64,000 bases of DNA from Variovorax jilinensis (GTDB lineage Bacteria; Pseudomonadota; Gammaproteobacteria; Burkholderiales; Burkholderiaceae_C): contig NZ_JASZYQ010000003.1 in the NCBI RefSeq assembly GCF_030316885.1, forward strand, positions 1 to 64,000. Direction: 5' to 3'. This document shows, in pieces, positions 57,501-64,000 of the stretch. A program made the translations under genes and the position numbers. The notes under the pieces are model-generated. The model saw only the letters and a program-made list of their open reading frames with translations, did not search any database and was not told where the DNA came from. Position 1 is the first letter of the stretch. Every line of letters starts with the position of its first letter.

Positions 57501-58025
57501 CGAGCCCATCGGGAACAGGTCGATCAGGCCGCCGCGCACCGCGTACTCGCCGGGGCTCACGACCTGCGTCACGTGCGTGTAGCCGGCCAGCGTGAGCTGC
57601 GCCTTGAGCTTCGAATCCTGCAGCTTCTGGCCGCTCTTGAACTGGAAGGTGTAGCCGGCCAGGAAGGCCGGCGGTGCCAGCCGGTAGAGCGCGGTGGTCG
57701 CCGGCACCAGCACCACGTCGGCTTCCTTCTGGCTGATGCGCCAGAGCGTCGCCAGCCGTTCGCTGATCAGGTCCTGGTGCGGCGAGAAGGCGTCGTAGGG
57801 CAGGGTCTCCCAGTCGGGAAACAGCGCGCAACGCAGCTCCGGCGCGAAGAAGGCGACCTCGTCGATCAGCCGCTGGGCGTCGTTGGCGTCCGCGGTGAAG
57901 ACCGCGGTGGCGCGGCCGGCGGCCTTCTCGCGTTCGGCCAGCCGGGCCAGCATCAGCGCGTCGGCCGACAGGGGAGGGCGCGGCAGCGTGAAGCGCTTGC
58001 CCGCCGTGAGGTGGGGGAGATCCAT
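54540..58025 (-). CDS. mfd: Transcription-repair coupling factor
   Basis: Mfd removes RNA polymerase stalled at DNA lesions and recruits UvrA. The 1161 aa protein has the UvrB-like N-terminal module, the RNA polymerase-interaction domain (about residues 475-555, with GDPVVHSAHGIGRYRG), the SF2 translocase (Walker A GDVGFGKTEVA; DEEHRFG; TATPIPRTLGM; QLRGRVGR) and the C-terminal domain that masks UvrA binding. The start at 58025 begins the conserved part; ATG 58049 is an alternative. A strong hairpin lies just upstream. Confidence 0.96.
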   Translation of the reverse strand: MDLPHLTAGKRFTLPRPPLSADALMLARLAEREKAAGRATAVFTADANDAQRLIDEVAFFAPELRCALFPDWETLPYDAFSPHQDLISERLATLWRISQKEADVVLVPATTALYRLAPPAFLAGYTFQFKSGQKLQDSKLKAQLTLAGYTHVTQVVSPGEYAVRGGLIDLFPMGSPVPFRVDLFDDEIDSIRTFDPDTQRSLYPVPEVRLLPGREFPMDDDARARFRSRWRELLEGDPTRSRIYKDMGNGVATAGIEYYLPLFFEETATVFDYLGADATVVMHGELEPAFQHFWQDTAERYRLVRGDPERPALPPEALFLNAEQFYQRAKPHAQLAIRGQADADAPPYAEFDLLPPFAVVRGADDPLVRLKAHIAATPHRVLVIAESNGRRESLLDFLRASGVSPPAFDSLAEFEAASDEKVGIATAALVAGFAWREQAIDFVTETELFATAPSTRRRNKKQEQVSDVEALIKDLSELAIGDPVVHSAHGIGRYRGLINMDLGQGKDAEGKPLLQEMLHLEYADKATLYVPVSQLHLVSRYTGVSADEAPLHKLGSGQWEKAKRRAAEQVRDSAAELLNIYARRAAREGHAFRFSAADYEVFANDFGFDETADQKAAIHAVIQDLISPQPMDRLVCGDVGFGKTEVALRAAFVAVTGGKQVAFLAPTTLLAEQHFQTLVDRFAKWPVKVAEMSRFRSAKEITAAAKGLADGSVDIVIGTHKLLSQSVKFKNLGLLIIDEEHRFGVRHKEAMKAMRAEVDVLTLTATPIPRTLGMALEGLRDLSVIATAPQRRLAIKTFVRNEGTGVIREAVLRELKRGGQVYFLHNEVETIENRRQKLEEILPEARIAVAHGQMPERELERVMRDFVAQRYNLLLCSTIIETGIDVPSANTIVMSRADKFGLAQLHQLRGRVGRSHHQAYAYLMVPDIEGLTKQAAQRLDAIQQMEELGSGFYLAMHDLEIRGAGEVLGENQSGNMMEIGFQLYNEMLAEAVRSLKAGQEPDLLAPLSVTTEINLHAPALLPDDYCGDVHLRLSFYKKLATAKTPDQIDHLLEEIVDRFGKLPPQGQTLIDVHRLRVLARPYGVIKVDAAPGVIHITFRKDPPVDSMNILHLIQKNKHIKLAGNEKLRIERELKEPKDRAQMVRDVLRSLGQPKTQEATPA

Positions 58026-58045
58026 GGAATGCCTGGAGAAATGCA

Positions 58046-58077
58046 GCACACCCCGCGCCGGTCGGCGTGGGGTGTGC
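58046..58077 (-). promoter_or_regulatory. Strong hairpin in the mfd/ispD divergent region
   Basis: Positions 58046-58059 pair with 58064-58077 (9 pairs GCACACCCC / GGGGTGTGC, a G-T wobble, then 4 pairs) around a 4-base loop. It lies 20 bases upstream of the mfd ATG, within the predicted leader. It may affect mfd translation or be a shared operator. Confidence 0.6.
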
Positions 58078-58129
58078 CAGGGCCGATTCTAGAATGGCAG
58101 CCCCTTCGTCGCTGGCCGCCTTCGCATCC

Positions 58130-58840
58130 ATGTCCGCTTCCCGTCTCTACGTCGTGATCCCGTGCGCCGGCTCCGGCAGCCGCGCGGGTGGCGCGCTTCC
58201 CAAGCAATACCAGCGAATTGCAGGCCGGCCGATGGTCGAGCACACGCTCGAGGCCTTTCGCGCGCTGCCGGGTACCTTCGCGGGCCTGGCGCTCGTGGTG
58301 GCGCCCGCGGATTCCGAGGTCGGCGCCGTGCTGCCGCGCTTTCCTGCCCCCGGCGAGCACCTGCTGCGGGTCGGCGGTGCGACCCGTGCCGCGAGCGTGC
58401 GCAACGGCCTGCGCGCGCTGCGCGATCTCGGGGCCGGCGCCCATGACTGGGTGCTGGTGCACGATGCGGCCCGCTGTCTGGTCACGCCGAGCCAGATCGA
58501 GGCGCTGATCGCCGCCTGCCAGCACGACGCGGTGGGCGGGCTGCTCGCGCACCGGCTGGCCGACACCCTCAAGGTGGCTTCGCCCGAAGGCCGGGTCGCG
58601 AGCACGCCGACCCGCGCCGACAAGTGGCTGGCCCAGACGCCGCAGATGTTCCGCCTCGGCATCCTGCTCGACGCGCTCGAGCGCAGTGGCGACACGGTCA
58701 CCGACGAAGCCAGCGCGATCGAGGCGATCGGCCTCGCGCCGCTGCTGGTGCCCGGCAGCGCCCAGAACTTCAAGCTCACGCAGGCCGAGGACTTCGCCCT
58801 CGCCGAGGCCGTGCTGCGCAGCCGGCGGAGCGTGCCATGA
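58130..58840 (+). CDS. ispD: 2-C-methyl-D-erythritol 4-phosphate cytidylyltransferase
   Basis: It makes CDP-methylerythritol in the non-mevalonate isoprenoid pathway. The nucleotide-binding signature is [18 protein letters not shown] (residues 10-27), with [10 protein letters not shown] and the final [18 protein letters not shown] also typical. Upstream in-frame ATGs at 58067 and 58094 would add residues without family support. Length is 236 aa. The stop overlaps the ispF start as ATGA. Confidence 0.95.
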   Translation: MSASRLYVVIPCAGSGSRAGGALPKQYQRIAGRPMVEHTLEAFRALPGTFAGLALVVAPADSEVGAVLPRFPAPGEHLLRVGGATRAASVRNGLRALRDLGAGAHDWVLVHDAARCLVTPSQIEALIAACQHDAVGGLLAHRLADTLKVASPEGRVASTPTRADKWLAQTPQMFRLGILLDALERSGDTVTDEASAIEAIGLAPLLVPGSAQNFKLTQAEDFALAEAVLRSRRSVP

Positions 58841-59340
58841 GCGGCTTTTCGATCCGTGTCGGCGAAGGCTGGGACGTCCACCAGCTCGTGGCGGGCCGCA
58901 AGCTGATCCTCGGCGGCATCGAGATCCCGCACGTCACCGGCCTGCTGGGCCATTCGGACGCCGACGTGCTGCTGCACGCCATCACCGATGCGCTGCTCGG
59001 CGCCGCCGGCTTGGGGGACATCGGCCGCCACTTCCCCGACACCGATGCGCAGTTCCGCGGCGCCGATTCCGCGGTGCTGCTGGCCGAGGCGGCCCGGCGC
59101 GTGCGCGCGGCAGGCTGGGCGCTCGGCAATGTCGATGCCACGGTGATTGCGCAGGCGCCCAAGCTCGCGCCGCATATCGGGGCCATGTGCCAGCGCATCG
59201 CCGACACGCTCGGCATCGCGGCCGACCAGGTCAACGTCAAGGCCAAGACCGCCGAGAAGCTCGGTCCCGTCGGCGAGGGCAGGGCGATGGAAGCACGCGC
59301 TGTGGTGCTGCTGCACCGCCAGCCCCAGCCGGGCCGGTAG
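58837..59340 (+). CDS. ispF: 2-C-methyl-D-erythritol 2,4-cyclodiphosphate synthase
   Basis: It forms the cyclodiphosphate in the same pathway as ispD. The metal-site motif GWDVHQL supplies Asp13 and His15, and the IspF signature [35 protein letters not shown] follows in two parts. Length is 167 aa, usual. It is coupled to ispD (ATGA), as in many proteobacteria. Confidence 0.96.
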   Translation: MSGFSIRVGEGWDVHQLVAGRKLILGGIEIPHVTGLLGHSDADVLLHAITDALLGAAGLGDIGRHFPDTDAQFRGADSAVLLAEAARRVRAAGWALGNVDATVIAQAPKLAPHIGAMCQRIADTLGIAADQVNVKAKTAEKLGPVGEGRAMEARAVVLLHRQPQPGR

Positions 59341-59358
59341 CGCGCCCGGGTCGGCTTC

Positions 59359-60867
59359 TCAGGCCTTGCGGTGCCCCGACCCGGGAGCGGGCGGCGCGGC
59401 CTTTTCCTTCGCAGCGTCCGGGCCCGCCTTGGCCGCCGCAGCGCGCGGCATGCGGATATGGGCGGCCAGCCCGCGGCCCGGCGTGCTGGTGAGCGCGAAG
59501 GTGCCGCCCATGCGCTCGATGTTCTTGGTCACGATCGACAGCCCGAGCCCGGCTCCGGCCGCCGAGGTGCGCGCCGCATCGCCGCGGAAGAAGGGCTTGC
59601 TGAGCTGCGACAGCATCGCGGGCGCCACGCCCGCGCCGTGGTCGCGCACCTTGATCAGCACGGCATCGTTGTGCGCCTGGGCCTGGATCGTGATGTCGGC
59701 CACGCCGGTGGATGGCGTCTTGCCGTAGCGCCGCGCGTTCTCGATCAGGTTGGAGATCACGCGCTGTAGCTCGACCTCGTCGGCCATCACGCGCAGGTCG
59801 GACGGCACGTCGACCGTGATGTGGATGTCCTCGTGGTCCTGCACCGCGTAGCTGCAGGCGTCGATCACGTCGCGCAGCAACACCGGGCGGAAGTCCACGT
59901 GATCGGGCCGCGCGTAGTCGAGGAACTTGTCGATGATGGCGTCGAGCTGCGCGATGTCCGCAGCCATGTGGTCGCGCGCATCCTCGTCGGCCACGCTCAT
60001 CTCGGTCTCGAGCCTGAGGCGGGCGAGCGGCGTGCGCAGGTCGTGCGAGATGCCGGCCAGCATCACGGCGCGGTCCTGCTCGATCTTGGCCAGCTGGTCG
60101 GCCATGCGGTTGAAGCCCACGTTGACGGCCCGGATCTCGTTGGTGCGGGCCCGCTCGTCGAGCCGGTGCGCCTCGTATTCGCCTTCGCGCACCTGCAGCG
60201 TGGCCTGCGACAGCTGCTTGAGCGGGCGGTTGATCAGCCGCGTGATCAGCGCCGCACCGGCCAGCGACAGCGCCATCGTGGTCGCGAGCCAGATCATCCA
60301 GGTGCGGCGGTCGAGCCGGCTGAAGCGGGTCGGATCGACCAGCAGCCAGTAGGTATCGCTCTCGATCGTGAAGCCGACCCAGAGGCCGGGCTCGTCGTTG
60401 ACCCGGCTGGCCACGGTCGTGCCTTCGCCCAGCCGCGCGATCAGCTCCTCGGTCACGCGCTGGTCGAGCGCGCCGCTGGTGTAGGGCATGAAGCGGTCGC
60501 CCGGCTCGCGCGGCAGGATGCGCACGCCTTCCTGGTCGGCCAGCGTCTTGATCAGCGAGACCCGCGTGATGGCGTCCGAATACACCAGCGCCGCGCGCGT
60601 GAGATTCACGAGCGAGGCGATCTGGTGCGCGGTCTGGATCGCGCGCGGCTCGTACTCCAGCGCGCGGAAGGTCTGCAGCCAGGCCACCGTGCAGCCGACC
60701 AGCAGCAGCACGAGCAGGAAGAAGGTGCGCCAGAACAGGCTGAGCCCCAGGTGCAGCCGGGTCTTGCGGCGCCTCGGGCTCATGCCCAGCGGCGACGGCA
60801 GGGTGCCCTGTGTGCTGTCCTCGAGCGGGCTCGGCTGTGTGGTCTGGGGGCCGATGCTTGCGGCCAC
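59359..60867 (-). CDS. Sensor histidine kinase, EnvZ/RstB-like
   Basis: This inner-membrane kinase pairs with the regulator gene upstream. Helices at about residues 43-66 and 190-212 flank a periplasmic domain of about 125 residues. HAMP follows, then the H-box (GISHDLRTPLARL) with the phosphorylated His275, the N-box NLIENARRYG, and the G-boxes DHGAGV and GAGLGLSIV. A low-complexity Ala/Pro/Lys tail ends it. The start at 60867 is 13 bases after the regulator stop; an alternative is the ATG at 60783. Length is 502 aa. It converges on ispF. Confidence 0.9.
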   Translation of the reverse strand: MAASIGPQTTQPSPLEDSTQGTLPSPLGMSPRRRKTRLHLGLSLFWRTFFLLVLLLVGCTVAWLQTFRALEYEPRAIQTAHQIASLVNLTRAALVYSDAITRVSLIKTLADQEGVRILPREPGDRFMPYTSGALDQRVTEELIARLGEGTTVASRVNDEPGLWVGFTIESDTYWLLVDPTRFSRLDRRTWMIWLATTMALSLAGAALITRLINRPLKQLSQATLQVREGEYEAHRLDERARTNEIRAVNVGFNRMADQLAKIEQDRAVMLAGISHDLRTPLARLRLETEMSVADEDARDHMAADIAQLDAIIDKFLDYARPDHVDFRPVLLRDVIDACSYAVQDHEDIHITVDVPSDLRVMADEVELQRVISNLIENARRYGKTPSTGVADITIQAQAHNDAVLIKVRDHGAGVAPAMLSQLSKPFFRGDAARTSAAGAGLGLSIVTKNIERMGGTFALTSTPGRGLAAHIRMPRAAAAKAGPDAAKEKAAPPAPGSGHRKA

Positions 60868-60880
60868 GGGCGTCAGCCGT

Positions 60881-61612
60881 TCAAGTCGTGCCGTCCGGCA
60901 CGAACACGTAGCCCACGCCCCAGACGGTCTGGATGTAGCGTGGCGCCGCGGCGTCGGACTCGACCAGCTTGCGCAGGCGCGAGATCTGCACGTCGAGGCT
61001 GCGGTCGAAGGGCTCGAACTCCCGGCCGCGCGCCAGCTGGGCCAGCTTTTCGCGCGACAGCGGCTGGCGCGGATGGCGCACCAGTGCCTTCAGCATCGCG
61101 AATTCGCCCGTGGTGAGCGAGAGTTCCTCGCCGTCCTTCTTGAGCGTGCGCGAGCCCAGGTCGAAGCTGAAGGGGCCGAAGTTGACCGTCTCGTTGTCGG
61201 TCGAGGGCGCTCCGGGCGCCTCGAGCGGGGGCCGGCGCCGCAGCACCGCGTGCACGCGGGCCAGCAGCTCGCGCGGGTTGAAGGGCTTGCCGAGGTAGTC
61301 GTCCGCACCGACCTCGAGGCCCACGATGCGGTCCACGTCCTCGCCCTTGGCCGTGAGCATGATGATGGGCGTGCGGTCGTTCGCGGCACGCAGCCGGCGG
61401 CACACGGAGAGGCCGTCCTCGCCCGGCATCATCAGGTCGAGCACGATCAGGTCGACCGTGTCGCGCAGCAGGATGCGGTTGAGGGCCTTGCCGTCCTCGG
61501 CCACGATGACCTCGAATCCTTCCTGGGTCAGGTAGCGGCGCAGCAGGTCGCGGATGCGGGCGTCGTCGTCGACGATCACGATCTTGTCTGTGCGAGCAGG
61601 AGCTTGATTCAT
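60881..61612 (-). CDS. ompR: OmpR-family response regulator
   Basis: The receiver domain spans about residues 8-125, with the acidic pocket in VDDD (14-17), the phosphoacceptor Asp59 in VLDLMMPG, and Lys in YLGKPF. The winged-helix DNA-binding domain covers about 145-240 (SLTTGEFAMLKALV, RSLDVQISRLRKLVE, TVWGVGYVFVP). It is 243 aa and matches OmpR closely. It forms an operon with the downstream kinase. Upstream GTAAC/GTTAC motifs might be its own binding sites. Confidence 0.92.
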   Translation of the reverse strand: MNQAPARTDKIVIVDDDARIRDLLRRYLTQEGFEVIVAEDGKALNRILLRDTVDLIVLDLMMPGEDGLSVCRRLRAANDRTPIIMLTAKGEDVDRIVGLEVGADDYLGKPFNPRELLARVHAVLRRRPPLEAPGAPSTDNETVNFGPFSFDLGSRTLKKDGEELSLTTGEFAMLKALVRHPRQPLSREKLAQLARGREFEPFDRSLDVQISRLRKLVESDAAAPRYIQTVWGVGYVFVPDGTT

Positions 61613-61630
61613 TTTCACAACACCGAATTT

Positions 61631-61709
61631 GTAACAGCGCCAATTCTGAAGCCGTTGTCGGTCCATTCGCTGGCTTTCTCTTCGGGGTTGACACTAAGTT
61701 ACAAAACTT
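61631..61709. promoter_or_regulatory. OmpR-like half-sites in the ompR upstream region
   Basis: GTAACA (61631-61636) and GTTACA (61698-61703, part of the dyad AAGTT-ACAA-AACTT at 61696-61709) resemble the GTAAC/GTTAC cores of enterobacterial OmpR boxes. A plus-strand TTGACA lies at 61688-61693, but no good -10 follows it. Evidence is by similarity of short motifs only. Confidence 0.4.
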
Positions 61710-61784
61710 GCGACCCGTCTCGGTAGCGACGCCAAGGGCTTGCACGGCAGTGGCAAAGTCGATTTGTCGTCACTCACTGCCGCC

Positions 61785-62084
61785 ATGAAATTCCAATTTC
61801 TCATGCTGTCCGCGCTGCTCGCGAGCGCGACCGCCCCGGCCTGGTCCGGTGCCGCCGCCGATTCGCTCGTGGCTGGCAGCGGTTCCGCCTCCGATGCGCG
61901 CGAAGCCAACCCCGGCCGGCGCCTGACGCAGGCCGAGCTGGCCCAGTTGCGCCAGCAGGTTCGCCAGCAATGGTTGCCCGCGCAGGACACGGTGCATTCG
62001 GCGGAATCGCAACCGGCCGAGCGCATGATGCCGGACGCATCCACCAAGGGTGCGTTGACCGCCCCGCGCAGCCAGCGGCCCTGA
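61785..62084 (+). CDS. Small exported protein of unknown function (99 aa)
   Basis: The product has a Sec signal peptide (MKFQFLMLSALLASATAPAW, residues 1-20 or a little more), then a polar region in which a helix near RLTQAELAQLRQQVRQQW resembles the short conserved motif of betaproteobacterial DUF4148-like proteins. The rest is low-complexity. I chose the ATG at 61785 because it begins the signal. It is divergent from ompR, which suggests possible control by that regulator. Confidence 0.7.
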   Translation: MKFQFLMLSALLASATAPAWSGAAADSLVAGSGSASDAREANPGRRLTQAELAQLRQQVRQQWLPAQDTVHSAESQPAERMMPDASTKGALTAPRSQRP

Positions 62085-62136
62085 ACGACCGCGGCCCGCC
62101 AGGGCTTTTTCGATTCGCTTTTCCAGGATTTCCGAT

Positions 62137-62850
62137 TTGAACAACGTCAAGAGAATGGCGGCATGTGCCGTCCTGATCAGTGCCGGCGCTGCCGCCTGGG
62201 CCCAGACTGCCGTGCTGGCGCCCCCTCAGAACGTGCTGCAACTGTCGGCCAACGCCACGGTCGAGGTCCAGCAGGATCTGCTGAGCATGACGCTCAACAC
62301 CACGCGCGAGGCTGCCGACGCCGGCACCGTGCAGACCCAGCTGCGGACAGCACTCGACGCCGCACTGGCCGAAGCCCGCAAGAGCGCCCAGCCGGGCCAG
62401 CTCGACGTGCGCACCGGCAATTTCAACCTCTCGCCGCGCTACAGCCGAGACGGCAAGATGACCGGATGGCGCGGCACCGCGGAGCTGGTGCTCGAAGGCC
62501 GTGATTTCCCGCGCATCACGCAGACCGCGGCGCGCATCAGCACGCTGACGATCGCCAACGTCGGTTTCGGCCTGAGCCGAGAGCAGCAGTCCAAGACCGA
62601 GACCGAGGCCCAGGCGGTCGCGATCGACAACTTCAGGCAGCGTGCCGACGAACTGGCCAGGCGCTTCGGCTTCAGCGGCTTCACGCTGCGCGAGGTGGCG
62701 GTCAACGCCCATCTCGGCGGCCCGGTGCAGCCGCGCATGATGGCGATGGACGCCATGGCCAAGTCTTCGGCAGATGCGCCGCCGGTGCCGATCGAGGCCG
62801 GCAAGGCCAACGTGGTCGTCAACGTCTCCGGCTCGGTGCAGCTGAAATAG
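62137..62850 (+). CDS. SIMPL-domain (DUF541) exported protein
   Basis: The 237 aa product has a Sec signal (ending AWAQ, about residue 22) and a SIMPL/DUF541 domain: VLQLSANATVEVQQDLLSM, PRYSRDGKMTGWRGTAELVLEGRDF and GFGLSREQQSKTETEAQAVAIDNFRQRADELA are typical. The family is periplasmic with no settled function; E. coli YggE is linked to oxidative stress. I use a TTG start at 62137 because AGGA lies 8 bases upstream; an ATG at 62155 also gives a short signal. It follows the 99-aa gene by 52 bases and may be co-transcribed. Confidence 0.85.
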   Translation: MNNVKRMAACAVLISAGAAAWAQTAVLAPPQNVLQLSANATVEVQQDLLSMTLNTTREAADAGTVQTQLRTALDAALAEARKSAQPGQLDVRTGNFNLSPRYSRDGKMTGWRGTAELVLEGRDFPRITQTAARISTLTIANVGFGLSREQQSKTETEAQAVAIDNFRQRADELARRFGFSGFTLREVAVNAHLGGPVQPRMMAMDAMAKSSADAPPVPIEAGKANVVVNVSGSVQLK

Positions 62851-62859
62851 GGCCTGGCG

Positions 62860-63630
62860 CTACTGCGCGGTCCAGCCGCCGTCGACCTGCCAGGCGACAC
62901 CGCGCACCTGGTCGGCCGCCGGCGAGCACAGGAACACCGCGAGCCCGGCCAGTTGCTCGACCGTCGTGAATTGCAGCGAAGGCTGCTTTTCGCCGAGCAG
63001 TTCGTTCTGCGCCTGCAGCACCGAAATGCCTTCGCGCGCCGCGCGGTCGTCGATCTGCTTTTGCACAAGTGCGGTCAGCACCCAGCCGGGGCAGATCGCG
63101 TTGCTCGTGATGCCGGTGGTGGCGGTTTCCAGGGCCACGGACTTCGTGAAGCCCACGATGCCGTGCTTGGCGGCCACGTAGGCCGATTTCTGGGCCGAGG
63201 CGACCAGGCCGTGCGCGGATGCGATGTTGATGATGCGGCCCCAGTTGGCTTCGCGCATCGCGGGAACGGCGAGGCGCGTGGTGTGGAAGGCGCTGGTGAG
63301 GTTGATCGCGATCACGGCGTCCCAGCGCTCGGTCGGGAAGTCCTCGACCTTGGCGACGTGCTGGATGCCGGCGTTGTTGACCAGCACGTCGATGCGGCCG
63401 AAGCGCTCGGCCGCGAACCTCATCATGTCCTCGATCTCGGCGGGCTTGCTCATGTCGGCCCCGTGATGTTCGACCGCGACGCCGAGTGCCTCGACCTCGG
63501 CCTTGGCCGCGCCGGCGTCGCCGAATCCGTTGAGGACGAGGTTGGCACCCTGGGCGGCCAGTGCCTTCGCGATGCCGAGCCCGATGCCGCTGGTGGACCC
63601 CGTGACGAGGGCGGATTTGCCTTTGAGCAT
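62860..63630 (-). CDS. bdhA: 3-hydroxybutyrate dehydrogenase (short-chain dehydrogenase)
   Basis: It oxidises (R)-3-hydroxybutyrate to acetoacetate with NAD, part of polyhydroxybutyrate turnover. The Rossmann motif TGSTSGIG is at residues 10-17, NNAG at about 90, and the catalytic Ser, Tyr and Lys in IASAHGLV and SAYVAAKHG. The C-terminal WQVDGGWTAQ and VLTALVQKQID segments are characteristic of BDH. The start at 63630 gives 256 aa. It is divergent from the RelA/SpoT gene and convergent with the SIMPL gene. Confidence 0.93.
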   Translation of the reverse strand: MLKGKSALVTGSTSGIGLGIAKALAAQGANLVLNGFGDAGAAKAEVEALGVAVEHHGADMSKPAEIEDMMRFAAERFGRIDVLVNNAGIQHVAKVEDFPTERWDAVIAINLTSAFHTTRLAVPAMREANWGRIINIASAHGLVASAQKSAYVAAKHGIVGFTKSVALETATTGITSNAICPGWVLTALVQKQIDDRAAREGISVLQAQNELLGEKQPSLQFTTVEQLAGLAVFLCSPAADQVRGVAWQVDGGWTAQ

Positions 63631-63785
63631 GATGTGACTATCTCCGAATGAATTAGGATGCTGCGAGCCGATTATCTTCACCGCGAACCCGCCTGTTTCC
63701 CCATGACCGAGACCGTCCTTCCTCACGTTGCGCGTGATGCTTGCCGGTCCGCCGGGCGGCGCTCGCCGCGCTGGCGGAAGCAGCC

Positions 63786-64000
63786 GTGAAGCGCGAACAG
63801 TCCAACCTCCACGTGCCCGCGCCGTCCGAGTCGCTGGTGGTCGACTATCCCTTGTCGGCCGCCACCACCGAGCGCACGCCCGTGATGGAGAACATGCTCG
63901 CGCGGGCCCGTGCCTTCGCCGAGCCCCTGATCGCCGACGAGATGCTCGACACGGGCGAGAACACGCTCGCGCATGCCGATGCGGTGTCGGCCATCGTGCG
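63786..64000 (+). CDS. RelA/SpoT-family protein, N-terminal fragment (gene continues beyond window)
   Basis: Only about 71 codons are visible. The start is GTG at 63786 with GGAAG six bases upstream. The polar N-terminus is followed by ARAFAEPLIADEMLDTGENTLAHADAVSAIV, which matches the start of the HD hydrolase domain of betaproteobacterial RelA as I remember it (TGENTLAHADAV). RelA/SpoT enzymes make or hydrolyse (p)ppGpp. Whether it is RelA (hydrolase inactive) or SpoT cannot be told. A 28-codon frame upstream (63703-63789) overlaps its start as GTGA. Confidence 0.68.
   Translation, partial: MKREQSNLHVPAPSESLVVDYPLSAATTERTPVMENMLARARAFAEPLIADEMLDTGENTLAHADAVSAIV

Noticed and set aside
53824..58131. 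A 1435-codon fusion of serB with upstream sequence
   Set aside because: The upstream part is the mfd region read in the wrong frame; real mfd and serB are separate frames joined by an ATGA overlap.

Overview
The window is G+C-rich, densely coded DNA from a betaproteobacterium, most probably Variovorax or a close relative in the Comamonadaceae. This rests on the family content: Bug/TctC receptors, the betaproteobacterial small Trp-rich protein, 6S RNA next to zapA, a LysR-llpE-RND efflux cassette of the Burkholderia ceo/bpe type, and PhoX. I saw no tRNA, rRNA, insertion sequence, prophage or CRISPR array. Most of the window reads as ordinary chromosome.

Layout. 0-1.6 kb: C-terminal part of a trimeric autotransporter adhesin, with a terminator. 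1.7-8.8 kb (minus strand): a lipoprotein of unknown function, murI, class I fumarase and a proVWX glycine betaine/proline ABC operon behind a near-consensus sigma70 promoter. 9-16.4 kb: fumC, a TerC/CBS membrane protein, a YqhA-type membrane protein, acs, a LapA-domain protein, a small cytochrome c, a small Trp-rich protein and a palindromic intergenic element. 16.4-20.6 kb: ilvD with a divergent LysR gene, a bacterioferritin lacking the haem methionine, and lgt. 20.8-26.3 kb: a malonate-use operon (GntR regulator, malonyl-CoA decarboxylase, Bug receptor, crotonase-fold protein, malonyl-CoA synthetase). 26.3-28.2 kb: two universal stress proteins, 6S RNA, zapA and a ZapB-like coiled coil.

28.3-35.7 kb: a cobalamin riboswitch followed by btuB, cobU, btuF, btuC, btuD, cbiB and a cobD-like gene. 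35.7-44 kb: a LysR regulator divergent from llpE and a complete tripartite RND pump. 44.3-48.2 kb: the rest of the cobalamin set (cobQ, cobT, cobS, cobC), joined by 4-base ATGA overlaps. Together the two B12 blocks cover outer- and inner-membrane uptake, aminopropanol-arm attachment and nucleotide-loop assembly. No corrin-ring genes are in the window, so salvage is certain but de novo synthesis cannot be judged.

48.2-64 kb: nth, a PLP aminotransferase, a Tat-exported PhoX phosphatase with a three-repeat Pho box, a cystathionine gamma-synthase-family enzyme, serB-mfd, ispD-ispF, an EnvZ/OmpR-type pair, two small exported proteins (one of the SIMPL family), 3-hydroxybutyrate dehydrogenase, and the first codons of a RelA/SpoT gene cut by the window end.

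No wholly new system is obvious. The points most worth a second look are the perfect dyad just inside the proVWX transcript, the malonate operon with its overlapping operator and a crotonase that seems to lack its catalytic glutamates, the LlpE hydrolase that has lost its catalytic Ser and His, the haem-ligand-less bacterioferritin, and the Pho box with adjoining dyad at phoX.
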